44,676 nucleotides of DNA from Microbacterium bovistercoris (GTDB lineage Bacteria > Actinomycetota > Actinomycetes > Actinomycetales > Microbacteriaceae), in assembly GCF_003387575.1 (NCBI RefSeq), contig NZ_QUAB01000036.1, positions 1-44,676 on the forward strand, given 5' to 3'. Both the position numbers and the translations under genes were made by a program. Below, in pieces: positions 37,700-44,676 of the stretch. The notes below the pieces were generated by a model, which did not search any database, was not told where the DNA came from, and was given only the letters and a program-made list of their open reading frames with translations. How positions within the stretch are numbered: position 1 is the stretch's first letter; every line of letters starts with the position of its first letter.

Positions 37700-38587
37700 T
37701 CACAGCGGTTTGCCGCCCGTCACGGCGAGCACGGCTCCCGAGACGTAGGTCGCCTCGTCGGATGCCAGATAGACGTAGGCGCCGGCCAGCTCAGCCGGCT
37801 GCGCAGGACGCCCGAGCGGGGTGTCCTGCCCGAAGCTCGCCAGCCTCTCGGCATCCCACCCCGTCGCGGGGATCAACGGGGTCCACACCGGTCCCGGAGC
37901 GACGGCGTTGACCCGGATGCCGCGCGGACCGGCCTCCTCGGCGAGAGCCTTCACGAAGGCGACCTGGGCCGCCTTCGTCATCGCGTAGTCGATCAGCCCC
38001 GGCGAGGGCTGGAACGCCTGGATCGACGCGGTCACGATGATGCTCGCCCCCGGCTCGAGTGCGGGGAAGGCAGTGCGCGCGGGAACGACGGTTCCGAGCA
38101 GGTTCGTCTCGAACACCCGCCTCATGTCCTCGGTGCGCAGTTCCGCGAACCCGTCGATGTCGTGCTGGTAGGCCGCGTTGAGGACGAGGATGTCGAGGCC
38201 GTTCAGTTCTTCGAGCGCCCGCTGCACGGCGTCGATCGCGAACGCCTCGTCCCGCAGATCGCCGGCGATGCTGATCGCGAGCCGCCCCTCGGCGCGGATG
38301 AGTCGCACCGTGTCATCAGCATCCTTCTGCTCCTCCGGCATGTGCACGATCGCGACGTCCGCACCCTCTCGGGCGTAGGCGATCGCGACGGCCCTGCCGA
38401 TGCCGGAATCCCCTCCGGTGATCAGCGCTCGGCGTCCGCTGAGTCTGCCATGACCCACGTAGTGCTCCGCGCCGTGGTCGGGCTCCGGCTCGGTCCTCGA
38501 CGTCTTTCCCGGCTGCTCCTGCTGTTGCGGGGGAGCCGGCTCCTCGCGGTGCGCGTGGCGCGGGTCGGTGGCGTTGCTCTCGCTCAT
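37700..38587 (-). CDS. SDR family oxidoreductase
   Basis: This 295-aa short-chain dehydrogenase has a 45-residue Pro/Gln-rich N-terminal extension. The Rossmann motif is GGDSGIGRAVAIAYAREGADVAI. NAAYQ, Ser (TASIQAF) and YAMTK form the Ser-Tyr-Lys catalytic set, and VAPGPVWTPL follows. This resembles the YhdF/YghA general-stress subgroup (GDSGIGRA), often linked to glucose dehydrogenase-like activity. Either of two ATGs (38590, 38587) may be used after GAGGAG. Site 4 of the motif lies upstream. Confidence 0.85.
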   Translation of the reverse strand: MSESNATDPRHAHREEPAPPQQQEQPGKTSRTEPEPDHGAEHYVGHGRLSGRRALITGGDSGIGRAVAIAYAREGADVAIVHMPEEQKDADDTVRLIRAEGRLAISIAGDLRDEAFAIDAVQRALEELNGLDILVLNAAYQHDIDGFAELRTEDMRRVFETNLLGTVVPARTAFPALEPGASIIVTASIQAFQPSPGLIDYAMTKAAQVAFVKALAEEAGPRGIRVNAVAPGPVWTPLIPATGWDAERLASFGQDTPLGRPAQPAELAGAYVYLASDEATYVSGAVLAVTGGKPL

Positions 38588-38648
38588 CATCTGCTCCTCA
38601 CTGCTCTGCGGTCGGGACGACCGTCGCATGCGTGAGGCGCTCGCCCCA

Positions 38649-38658
38649 GGGGGTTGAC
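38649..38658 (-). promoter_or_regulatory. GTCAACCCCC motif, site 4
   Basis: On the minus strand, 62 bases upstream of the SDR start (38587). Back-to-back with site 5. Confidence 0.55.
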
Positions 38659-38696
38659 GATGCGCGCACCACCTCGTAGGCGCCCCGAGCCCGGAT

Positions 38697-38706
38697 GTCA
38701 ACGGGG
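38697..38706 (+). promoter_or_regulatory. GTCAAC motif (variant), site 5
   Basis: GTCAACGGGG lies on the plus strand, 60 bases upstream of the 57-aa gene start (38766). It keeps GTCAAC but has G instead of C afterwards. Confidence 0.4.
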
Positions 38707-38765
38707 ACGCGTCGACGCCCCACGCGAGCGCACACTGGTCGGCCACGACGGAAAGGAGGAGCATC

Positions 38766-38939
38766 ATGTCCGATCCATTCGATGCACCCAGGGAGGACCG
38801 GCCGTCTGCCGACCCGCTGGTCGGTCTCGGATCCGTCGAGCAGGACCTCGAGGACCAGCTCGACGAGGAGGAGCTTCGTGACGACGGTCTCCGCGAAGAG
38901 GCGCTGGACGACCCGCTCTGGGACGAGGACGAAGAATGA
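38766..38939 (+). CDS. small acidic protein (57 aa)
   Basis: This 57-aa, very acidic, probably disordered protein contains EQDLEDQLDEEELRDDG. It is preceded by AAGGAGGAGC and ends in an ATGA overlap with the next gene. It looks like a small stress-induced protein; no family recognised. Supported by the ribosome binding site, overlap and upstream motif site. Confidence 0.65.
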   Translation: MSDPFDAPREDRPSADPLVGLGSVEQDLEDQLDEEELRDDGLREEALDDPLWDEDEE

Positions 38940-39205
38940 GCGGCGTCGGCGATCAGGGGCTCACCCCTGATTACGTGAAGCCACAGGCCCCCGACGACGG
39001 CTCGGAGGACCCGCCTCCCGAGCAGCAGGATGCGGTGGACGACGAACTGCTCGACTCGGGCCGGGAGGATGATGAGCCGGACGACGTGAAGGAGCGGAGG
39101 CGCGAGCGGCACCGGATCGACCCGTCGAAGGCTCCACCCCCGGAGGAACCCGGGAGCGATCAGCTCGAGGAGGGGCGCTCCCACAGGAGCCAGCGGAACC
39201 CGTAA
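38936..39205 (+). CDS. acidic disordered protein (89 aa)
   Basis: This 89-aa protein is rich in Asp, Glu, Pro and Gln (DGSEDPPPEQQDAVDDELLD) with a basic KERRRERHR patch. There are no hydrophobic core elements, so it is probably intrinsically disordered. It is translationally coupled to the 57-aa gene. The function is unknown. Confidence 0.6.
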   Translation: MSGVGDQGLTPDYVKPQAPDDGSEDPPPEQQDAVDDELLDSGREDDEPDDVKERRRERHRIDPSKAPPPEEPGSDQLEEGRSHRSQRNP

Positions 39206-39230
39206 CCGTCGAGCCTGACGCCGGTCGGCT

Positions 39231-39581
39231 TCACTCCTCGGGCGCGCCGATCCGCAGTTCCTCCGTCGTCGGCCCGTCACCCGCATCCGGCGGCTCCGGG
39301 ACGAGATAGAGCCCGCCGGGCGAGTTGGCCGTGAAGGCGAGCGCCTCGACCCATCCGCGATTGATCGCCGGCTGCCGGCTGCCGTAGAACTTGAACACCA
39401 GGGAACTGCCCGGGTGCACCCACACGGTGACCCGGCCGCCGCCGACACTGGCGTCCTCGCGCCAGCTGAACGGGAACGGCTCGCCGCGCCGCAGCTTCGC
39501 CGTGATCACGAGCTGCAGGTGCAGCAGCGCCCGGTCCTCGATCTCGGTCTTGACGCCGCCTTCGTAGATGAATTTGCCCAT
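39231..39581 (-). CDS. DUF7882-like small protein, paralogue A
   Basis: This 116-aa protein is homologous to the divergent gene at 39643: MGKFIYEGG versus MGLLYYGGG, IEDRALLHLQLVITAKLRRGE versus IEDRALAHLKVVIATKLRRNE, SPGGLYLVPE versus SSGGITMVPE. ATG 39581 is chosen: AAGGAG lies six bases away, and 39587 would leave no spacing. Such proteins are widespread in Microbacteriaceae and their role is unknown. Family name is from memory. Confidence 0.75.
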   Translation of the reverse strand: MGKFIYEGGVKTEIEDRALLHLQLVITAKLRRGEPFPFSWREDASVGGGRVTVWVHPGSSLVFKFYGSRQPAINRGWVEALAFTANSPGGLYLVPEPPDAGDGPTTEELRIGAPEE

Positions 39582-39642
39582 CGACATCTCCTTCGCCCGG
39601 ACCGTTGTGCAGTATGCGCAGTCAGGGCCTAGGTTAGGCGTC

Positions 39643-39954
39643 ATGGGGCTTCTTTACTACGGCGGAGGCGCCGAACCGATTCAGATCGAGGATCGTGCGC
39701 TCGCGCATCTCAAGGTCGTCATTGCGACCAAACTGCGCCGCAACGAGAGCTTCACGCTCTCGTGGCAGCACCCGGAGGGCGATGAGCCCGGCCGGTCGAC
39801 GATCTGGCTGCACCCGTCCATTCCGCTGCGCTTCGTCTTCGATGAGCCCGAACCGCCTGAGCTGCACGCGGAGTGGATCACGGCGATGGCGCATTCCGCG
39901 AACAGCAGCGGCGGCATCACCATGGTCCCGGAGGACATGACTCCGCCGGAGTAG
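39643..39954 (+). CDS. DUF7882-like small protein, paralogue B
   Basis: This 103-aa protein is the divergent paralogue of the gene at 39231, with the same order of blocks (IEDRALAHLKVVIATKLRR, FTLSW, IWLHPSIPLRFVF, ANSSGGITMVPE). There is no ribosome binding site. A possible -10 TAGGTT sits about seven bases before the ATG, so the mRNA may be leaderless. The two genes are about 60 bases apart and may share control. Confidence 0.75.
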   Translation: MGLLYYGGGAEPIQIEDRALAHLKVVIATKLRRNESFTLSWQHPEGDEPGRSTIWLHPSIPLRFVFDEPEPPELHAEWITAMAHSANSSGGITMVPEDMTPPE

Positions 39955-39989
39955 GCCGCGCGGGGCTTGTCAGCGACCCGCTGCCCGCA

Positions 39990-39999
39990 GTCAACCCCC
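39990..39999 (+). promoter_or_regulatory. GTCAACCCCC motif, site 6
   Basis: On the plus strand, 37 bases upstream of the CorA-type gene start (40036). Confidence 0.55.
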
Positions 40000-40035
40000 T
40001 GTCCGGTCGTCGCAGGCATCCCTGATGATCGAGCG

Positions 40036-40965
40036 ATGAGGCCGGCGGCACACGAGGAGGACAGCTTCGACTGGGTGGCACTGGTCGATCCCGGCCAGCG
40101 CGAACTGGATGAGGCGCTGTCACGTTTCCGCGTGCACCCGGTGCTGCGCGAGGACGCGGTGCGGAGCGGGCAGCCCCCGAAACTCGTGCTGCTCGACGAG
40201 CAGTTCCTCGTTGTGGCCTGGGACCTCGATCCCGATGCCGTGGTCCGCCGCCCCGCCGAGACGGTGCTGCTCGTGGGGGACCCGTGGCTGCTGTCGATCC
40301 AGTACACGCAAGGGCAGGACGTTCGGCCACTCCAGTCGCTGGTCGAGGATGACGGCGAGCCGTCGTGCACCACGCCGCTGCGCGCCGCGTACCGCATCCT
40401 CGCCGCGATCATCCGCGACTACGAGGATTCGGCGACGAGCATCGAGCACGAACTCGACGACGTCGAGGCCGAGGTGTTCGACGCGACCGTCGAAGAGGAC
40501 TACGAGCGCATCTACCGCCTGCGTCGCCGCATCAGTCATGTCGACCGCGCCGCTTCTGCGTTCATGCGCGGGTTCGAGGACGATGCCGACCAGCTCGAAG
40601 AGCTCCTGAAGCAAGACGAGACGCTCCGCCCGTACTTCCGCCGCGCGCGCGGCGACCTGGCAGCACTTGCGGATCTGCTCTCCACGCAGCGCATGGCGCT
40701 AGATGCCGTGGTCTCCAGTCACGAGAGCAACGTGTCGTCGAGGCAGAACCGCGACATGCGCACCATCGCGGCGGTGGCGGCGCTGCTCGCCCTGCCCACC
40801 GTCGTCGCCGGCCTGTACGGCATGAACTTCAAGGACATGCCCCTGCTGGACGTGCCTTTCGGCTGGTCCGTGGTGCTGGCCGGCACGATGATCGCGGACA
40901 TGGCGCTGGCCTGGCTGTTCCGCCGGCGCGGCTGGCTGGGCGGGAACAGGCAGCACGACAACTGA
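40036..40965 (+). CDS. CorA family divalent metal transporter
   Basis: This 309-aa CorA-type Mg2+/Co2+ transporter has a long cytoplasmic N-terminal domain with helical coiled coils (SVHRAxxF-like RRISHVDRAASAFMRGF). Two C-terminal membrane helices follow, the first after the signature YGMNF (near residue 257). ATG 40036 is chosen; the longer reading lacks similarity. The ribosome binding site is weak. It lies in the motif-bearing stress cluster, so it may be induced under stress. Confidence 0.88.
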   Translation: MRPAAHEEDSFDWVALVDPGQRELDEALSRFRVHPVLREDAVRSGQPPKLVLLDEQFLVVAWDLDPDAVVRRPAETVLLVGDPWLLSIQYTQGQDVRPLQSLVEDDGEPSCTTPLRAAYRILAAIIRDYEDSATSIEHELDDVEAEVFDATVEEDYERIYRLRRRISHVDRAASAFMRGFEDDADQLEELLKQDETLRPYFRRARGDLAALADLLSTQRMALDAVVSSHESNVSSRQNRDMRTIAAVAALLALPTVVAGLYGMNFKDMPLLDVPFGWSVVLAGTMIADMALAWLFRRRGWLGGNRQHDN

Positions 40966-40974
40966 CGGAGCAGC

Positions 40975-41652
40975 TCACTCCGACTCCGCAGCCGACACCG
41001 TGTGCGGCATCCCGACCGGTTTCGACTCCGCCGATCCGCGCTGCCGCAGGTAGATCGAGAACGCCACCATGGTGCCGACGGCGAGGAACTCCGACTGCCA
41101 GTTCTGCAGTGTGCGATCCCAGAAGTCCGCGGAGACGATGTACTCCGCCCAGGTCGGTGCGGGCATCCCGTGCATCGTGCTCTCCTCGCCGGCGACGATG
41201 GTGCCGGCCAGGGACTGGATCAGCCAGGACAGTGCGAACACCGTGCCCATCACGATCAGCAGGGAGTTGCCGTACAGCGCTCTTCGCCACCCTCCGGCCT
41301 TCGCCCACGCGGGCGCGTCGTGGGGCGCATGCGCACCGACCAGTTGCGTGGCGTCGTCACCGGGGCCCTCGTCGCCCGGCTTCTTCGACTCCGGCGATCC
41401 GCGCTGCACCAACCACACCGTCGCCCCGATGAACAGGAAGAACTGCAGGAACTCGGACTGCCAGTTCTCGGCGACGTCCACGACGAAGTCGGGCGAGAGG
41501 ATGAAGCCGAGGTAGTCGACGGCGGGGCGGCCGTGCTCCGCCAGCTCCTCGAGCTGCCGGAAGTAGCCCGCCATCGACTGTCCGGCGATCGCCAGCAGGA
41601 ACAGCAGTAGGAAGAACAGTCCGAGAGCGTTGTCGCGCAGCAGCCGGGGCAT
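40975..41652 (-). CDS. DUF6766-like membrane protein with internal duplication
   Basis: This 225-aa membrane protein has two similar halves. Each holds a hydrophobic segment and the block NWQSEFLQF...VQRGSPESK (first copy near residues 63-91) or NWQSEFLA...LRQRGSAESK (second near 182-210). About four membrane helices. ATG 41652 is preferred over GTG 41658. It follows a 35-aa membrane peptide whose stop overlaps it. The family name is from memory; no function known. Confidence 0.7.
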   Translation of the reverse strand: MPRLLRDNALGLFFLLLFLLAIAGQSMAGYFRQLEELAEHGRPAVDYLGFILSPDFVVDVAENWQSEFLQFFLFIGATVWLVQRGSPESKKPGDEGPGDDATQLVGAHAPHDAPAWAKAGGWRRALYGNSLLIVMGTVFALSWLIQSLAGTIVAGEESTMHGMPAPTWAEYIVSADFWDRTLQNWQSEFLAVGTMVAFSIYLRQRGSAESKPVGMPHTVSAAESE

Positions 41653-41654
41653 GT

Positions 41655-41762
41655 TCACCCGCCTCCGATCACGATCACGATCATGGCGACGAGGCCGCCG
41701 GCCGTCACCGTCATCCACAGCCAGAAGACCACTGCGGGCCCCATCGCGTCCCTGTCCGCCAT
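41655..41762 (-). CDS. very small membrane peptide (35 aa)
   Basis: This 35-aa product has one hydrophobic helix (AVVFWLWMTVTAGGLVAMIVIVI). The perfect ribosome binding site AGGAGG lies five bases before ATG 41762, and the stop sits against the DUF6766-like gene start. Strong ribosome binding site and coupling make a real gene likely despite its length. Site 7 lies 48 bases upstream. Confidence 0.6.
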   Translation of the reverse strand: MADRDAMGPAVVFWLWMTVTAGGLVAMIVIVIGGG

Positions 41763-41809
41763 CCGAACCTCCTCTGCTCGAGGGTGGTGCGACCGCCGCC
41801 GGGGACGAA

Positions 41810-41819
41810 GGGGGTTGAC
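41810..41819 (-). promoter_or_regulatory. GTCAACCCCC motif, site 7
   Basis: On the minus strand, 48 bases upstream of the 35-aa peptide start (41762). With site 8 it forms a GGGGGTTGAC-N16-GTCAACCCCC inverted pair. Confidence 0.6.
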
Positions 41820-41835
41820 GATCGCGGCCCTCGCT

Positions 41836-41845
41836 GTCAACCCCC
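41836..41845 (+). promoter_or_regulatory. GTCAACCCCC motif, site 8
   Basis: On the plus strand, 57 bases upstream of the CBS-domain gene start (41902), facing away from site 7. Confidence 0.6.
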
Positions 41846-41901
41846 TGCACCGGGGTGCGCTCCTTCCGTACCGTCGGTGCTTCACAGGAAAGGAGAAGCG
41901 G

Positions 41902-42330
41902 ATGACTCTGATGAAGGAGACCCTGACGAAGGACATCATGACTCCGGGCGCGCGGTGCATCGGCGAGAACGACACGCTCGCGACCGCCGCACGGCTCATG
42001 GCGGACCTGGAGATCGGCGCGCTGCCGATCTGCGGGGAGGACGGAAAGCTGAAGGGCATGCTCACCGATCGCGACATCGTCGTCAAGGCGATCGCGAACG
42101 GACACGACCCCGCACAGACCGCGGCCGGCGTGCTCGCCGAGGGGCGACCGTACATGGTCGACTCCGAGGACGACGTGCACCGGGCCCTCGAGGTGATGGA
42201 GGAGCACCAGGTGCGCCGCGTGCCGGTGATCGAGGATCACGTGCTCGTGGGCATCATCGCCCAGGCCGACATCGCCCGTGCGATGGCTCCTCAGCAGACC
42301 GGGGAGACCGTCGAGCAGATCTCGCGATGA
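41902..42330 (+). CDS. CBS domain protein
   Basis: This 142-aa protein has two CBS domains (first at residues about 10-65, IMTPGARCIGENDTLATAARLM and LTDRDIVVKAIA; second about 75-135, HRALEVMEEHQVRRVPVIEDH). Such pairs bind adenosine nucleotides and act as energy or stress sensors. The ribosome binding site AAAGGAGAAG precedes ATG 41902. It overlaps the next gene by four bases. It resembles the hypoxic-response-type CBS proteins. Confidence 0.88.
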   Translation: MTLMKETLTKDIMTPGARCIGENDTLATAARLMADLEIGALPICGEDGKLKGMLTDRDIVVKAIANGHDPAQTAAGVLAEGRPYMVDSEDDVHRALEVMEEHQVRRVPVIEDHVLVGIIAQADIARAMAPQQTGETVEQISR

Positions 42331-42848
42331 GCGAGGAGGGCGACATGCGTGGCGATGAAGAGGCGATGGCACGGGACATGAGCCGGCGACCGGCGAATGC
42401 CACCACGACCCACGCCGAATGGGGCGCGGGCGATCCGCGCCTGCGAGTGACGCGCGAGGACACCCGGCTGGAGCATCCGCTCTCGCTGGACGAGACGCGC
42501 ATCGGCTCGGCGCCGGGCAACGATCTCGTCCTCGAGGGAGCGGATACGGTGCACGCGACGATCCTTCACGACGATCGCGACGAGTACGTGCTGACCCTGC
42601 ACGGCGAGGGCGAGATGAACGCCCTCACGGAAGGTGACTCTCGCACCGAGATCCTGCGCACCGGAGCCAGGTTCACGATCGCGGACTGGACGCTGGTCTT
42701 CATGCGTGAGGAGTACGCCGATCACGGCCGCCCGTACGGCGGACGGGAGGGCGGCGAGCTCTCCGATCAGCCTCCGCAGCCCCGACGTCCCGATTACACC
42801 GTCCCGGGCGACGAGCCCGGGCCGGGCGAAGAAGTCAACAAAGCCTGA
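42327..42848 (+). CDS. FHA-like domain protein
   Basis: This 173-aa protein has a forkhead-associated-like beta sandwich in residues about 40-130: PLSLDETRIGSAPGNDLVLEGADTVHATI, then VLTLHGEGEMNALTEGD. FHA domains bind phosphothreonine peptides, but the canonical Arg/Ser pattern is only partly kept (RIGSAPGND), so binding is uncertain. The tail is Pro/Glu-rich. It is coupled to the CBS gene (ATGA). Confidence 0.65.
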   Translation: MSEEGDMRGDEEAMARDMSRRPANATTTHAEWGAGDPRLRVTREDTRLEHPLSLDETRIGSAPGNDLVLEGADTVHATILHDDRDEYVLTLHGEGEMNALTEGDSRTEILRTGARFTIADWTLVFMREEYADHGRPYGGREGGELSDQPPQPRRPDYTVPGDEPGPGEEVNKA

Positions 42849-42867
42849 CAACAGGAGAGGAGCAGAC

Positions 42868-43089
42868 ATGAGCGCTGCAGACAAGATGAAGCACACCGCG
42901 GAGGAGATGGCCGGCAAGGTCAAGGAGGGCGCGGGCAAGCTCACCGGCAACGAGAAGCTCGAGGCCGAGGGGAAGATGGATCAGGTCAAGGCGGATGCGA
43001 AGCAGGCCGGCGACGCCGTGAAGGATGCGGCGAAGGATGCCGGGGAGCACGCCAAGGACGCGACCAGGAAGATGACCGACCGCGACTGA
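42868..43089 (+). CDS. CsbD family general stress protein
   Basis: This 73-aa, Lys/Ala/Asp-rich hydrophilic helix contains the CsbD signature KVKEGAGKLTGNEKLEAEGK. CsbD proteins are induced by the general stress response in many bacteria; the molecular role is unknown. The ribosome binding site GGAGAGGAG precedes ATG 42868. Fits the stress-cluster theme. Confidence 0.85.
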   Translation: MSAADKMKHTAEEMAGKVKEGAGKLTGNEKLEAEGKMDQVKADAKQAGDAVKDAAKDAGEHAKDATRKMTDRD

Positions 43090-43112
43090 GCGGCCGGGGA
43101 TCGGAGGTCGGG

Positions 43113-44198
43113 GTGGCTCGGATCGGCATCGAGGAGGAGTTCGTGCTGCTCGATGACCGGACCCTCGTCCCGCTGGGAATGGGGCCGGGCACGAGAGAGC
43201 GCATCACCGACCGGAGCGTCAGCGGCGAGGTGATGCCGGAGTATCTGACCTGTCAGTTCGAGTGCGTCACCGACCCGCTCAGCACGCTCGCGGAGGCGGA
43301 GGCGGATCTGCGCCGCCTCCGCGGGCTGCTCGGTGAGTACGCCGCGCAGCATGGAGCCGTGGCCGCCTCGACGGGGACGCCGTTCATCTCGCCAGGAGGG
43401 CTCGCCGTCTCTCCTTCCTCGCACTACCACGAGGTGGCCGACCAGCTCGCGGAGATCACCCGCGAGCACGAGGTCAACGGGCTGCACGTGCATGTCGAAT
43501 CGGGTGATGACGAGGAGCGCGTGCGCACGCTGAACCGGCTGCGCGGATGGCTGCCGCTCCTGCTCGCCCTGACCGGGAACGCACCGTTCGCCCATGGGGT
43601 GCCCTCGGGCTTCAAGAGCTGGCGCAGCATCCTGATCCGCCGCCTCCCGTCGTCGTGGTGCCCGCCCCGCTTCCACGACTACGACGACTATCGCGCCAAG
43701 ACCGAGCGCCTGGTGGCGCTGCGCGCCATCCCGGACGCCTCCTCGCTCGCGTGGGCGGTGCGGCTGTCGGCACGATTCCCCACCGTCGAGATGCGCGTGT
43801 TCGATGCGCAGCTGACACCCGCCGACACGGTCTTCGCGGTATCGCTGACGCGGGCGATCGCGCTCGGCGGCGACACCGCCGTGCCGCCGGCGGCAGAACT
43901 CGACGGCATCGATGCGTCGCTGTGGATGGCCGCTCGGGACGGCACGGATGCTCGGGTGATCGACCCGATGACGGGCGATGTCGACAGCGTCTGGAGTATC
44001 ACCGACCGCCTGCTCGAGGCGATCGGACCCGTCCTCCGCGAACTCGGCGAGGAGGACTTCGTGCGGGACCACCTCGACGGGATCCGAACGGATGGAACAG
44101 GCGCGCAGCGACAGCTGCTCGCCTACGACCGGGACGGTGTGGCCGGCCTCCGGGACCTGTATCGGGCGGGCGCTGCGAGCGCGACACGCCCGGGATGA
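43113..44198 (+). CDS. YbdK-type carboxylate-amine ligase (glutamate-cysteine ligase 2 family)
   Basis: This 361-aa protein starts at GTG 43113, after GGAGG. It is a GCS2 family enzyme joining a carboxylate to an amine with ATP: RIGIEEEFVLLD at the N-terminus, VNGLHVHVESGDDEE (metal/ATP site), and FPTVEMRVFDAQLTPADT at the C-terminus. It resembles YbdK/EgtA-like ligases with weak gamma-glutamylcysteine activity. The actual substrate cannot be read. It is the last protein gene before the rRNA operon. Confidence 0.88.
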   Translation: MARIGIEEEFVLLDDRTLVPLGMGPGTRERITDRSVSGEVMPEYLTCQFECVTDPLSTLAEAEADLRRLRGLLGEYAAQHGAVAASTGTPFISPGGLAVSPSSHYHEVADQLAEITREHEVNGLHVHVESGDDEERVRTLNRLRGWLPLLLALTGNAPFAHGVPSGFKSWRSILIRRLPSSWCPPRFHDYDDYRAKTERLVALRAIPDASSLAWAVRLSARFPTVEMRVFDAQLTPADTVFAVSLTRAIALGGDTAVPPAAELDGIDASLWMAARDGTDARVIDPMTGDVDSVWSITDRLLEAIGPVLRELGEEDFVRDHLDGIRTDGTGAQRQLLAYDRDGVAGLRDLYRAGAASATRPG

Positions 44199-44591
44199 GG
44201 GGCCCGATTTGCCAGAACGGCCGGATCCACGTAAATTATTACTTGTTCGCCCCAAGCGGTTGAGCGAAAGGCCGGAAGGCCCAGCTCCCCTCCAAGCGGC
44301 GGACACACCACCTCCACCTCACCTCCGGGTGAGCGGCCATGTGCCGCGGAGGATGGAAGAGATCAATAGCTCTGTTGAGACGGTCGCGAGGCCCGACTTC
44401 AGACGCGTCCGATCCTTGAGAACTCAACAGCGTGCACTTGTCAAATGCCAAATAACCTCGTCCCTGACTTTGTCAGGGTGAGATTCCTTTGGATCAATTT
44501 ATTTGAATGTCAGCAATGATGTTCGTTTTTTGGTCATGATTGAACTCGCTGCCTTCTGGTCTTTTTCCGGCTGGTTGGTTGGCAATCGTTT
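44199..44591 (+). promoter_or_regulatory. 16S rRNA leader and promoter region
   Basis: A non-coding, AT-richer stretch of about 390 bases. It contains CTTGAGAACTCAACAGCGTGCAC (from 44415), typical of actinobacterial rRNA leaders, and a small hairpin CCCTGAC-TTT-GTCAGGG (44462-44478). T-rich runs (44526-44531, 44589-44594) precede the 16S start. I could not fix the promoter positions confidently. Confidence 0.6.

Positions 44592-44676
<85 letters not shown>

Overview
The window looks like part of a chromosome from a high-GC actinobacterium of the Microbacteriaceae, probably Microbacterium or a close relative. The evidence is the very high GC content, frequent GTG starts, many ATGA/GTGA start-stop overlaps, the actinobacterial-type 5' end of a 16S rRNA gene at the right edge, and a set of small stress genes typical of that family. 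The genus is an inference from these clues only.

Region 1 (1-5300) is host DNA. It holds a peptide ABC transporter (fused double ATPase plus two permeases, translationally coupled) followed by an M24 Xaa-Pro aminopeptidase, so imported peptides could be hydrolysed at once. Region 2 (5312-27267) begins with tRNA-Ser(CGA), whose 3' end is the attachment site for two tandem integrated elements. The 24-base att core occurs at 5379, 12281 and 27142, and a degenerate fourth copy lies at 27244. Element 1 (about 6.9 kb) has integrase, Cro/C1-type repressor, AlpA-like excisionase, a conserved 140-aa protein, a RepA/DnaB-like AAA ATPase, three small cysteine-rich proteins, a helical protein and one HK97-fold major capsid protein. 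Element 2 (about 14.9 kb) has the same left-end plan, but with a DUF3631-type ATPase at the replication locus and one tape measure protein carrying an M15 peptidase domain as its only recognisable virion gene. It also carries a cargo block: a five-gene minus-strand operon with an SRAP/YedK protein, a divergent DUF6504-like gene with a LexA box between them, a NYN-domain protein and three excisionase-like HTH proteins. Neither element has a terminase, portal, protease, tail tube, baseplate or lysis gene that I can see. I read them as two related phage satellites, one supplying a head protein and the other a tail-length/injection protein. This pair is the most interesting system in the window.

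Each element carries its own integrase arm-site repeats at both ends (TGGCAACA for element 1, TGGACACA for element 2) and its own iteron-like repeats at the ATPase gene: clustered AAGGTGGC repeats in element 1, and a perfect 34-bp inverted repeat bracketing the gene in element 2. They therefore share one attB but could excise and replicate separately.

Region 3 (27298-32821) is host DNA: a membrane-anchored hydrolase, an ArsR-type regulator with a self-operator, a cupin, a small P-loop kinase-like protein, and a membrane molybdopterin oxidoreductase divergent from a fasciclin lipoprotein. Region 4 (32900-44200) is a dense run of stress and envelope genes: PRC-barrel, flavodoxin-like, Rho-N/SAP-like, Dps, topoisomerase IB, SRPBCC, SDR, CorA, CBS, FHA, CsbD, YbdK and several tiny membrane or acidic proteins. 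A motif GTCAACCCCC lies 37-88 bases upstream of eight of these starts, always in the same orientation relative to the gene, which suggests one regulon. Region 5 (44199-44676) is an AT-richer rRNA leader and the first 85 bases of a 16S rRNA gene.
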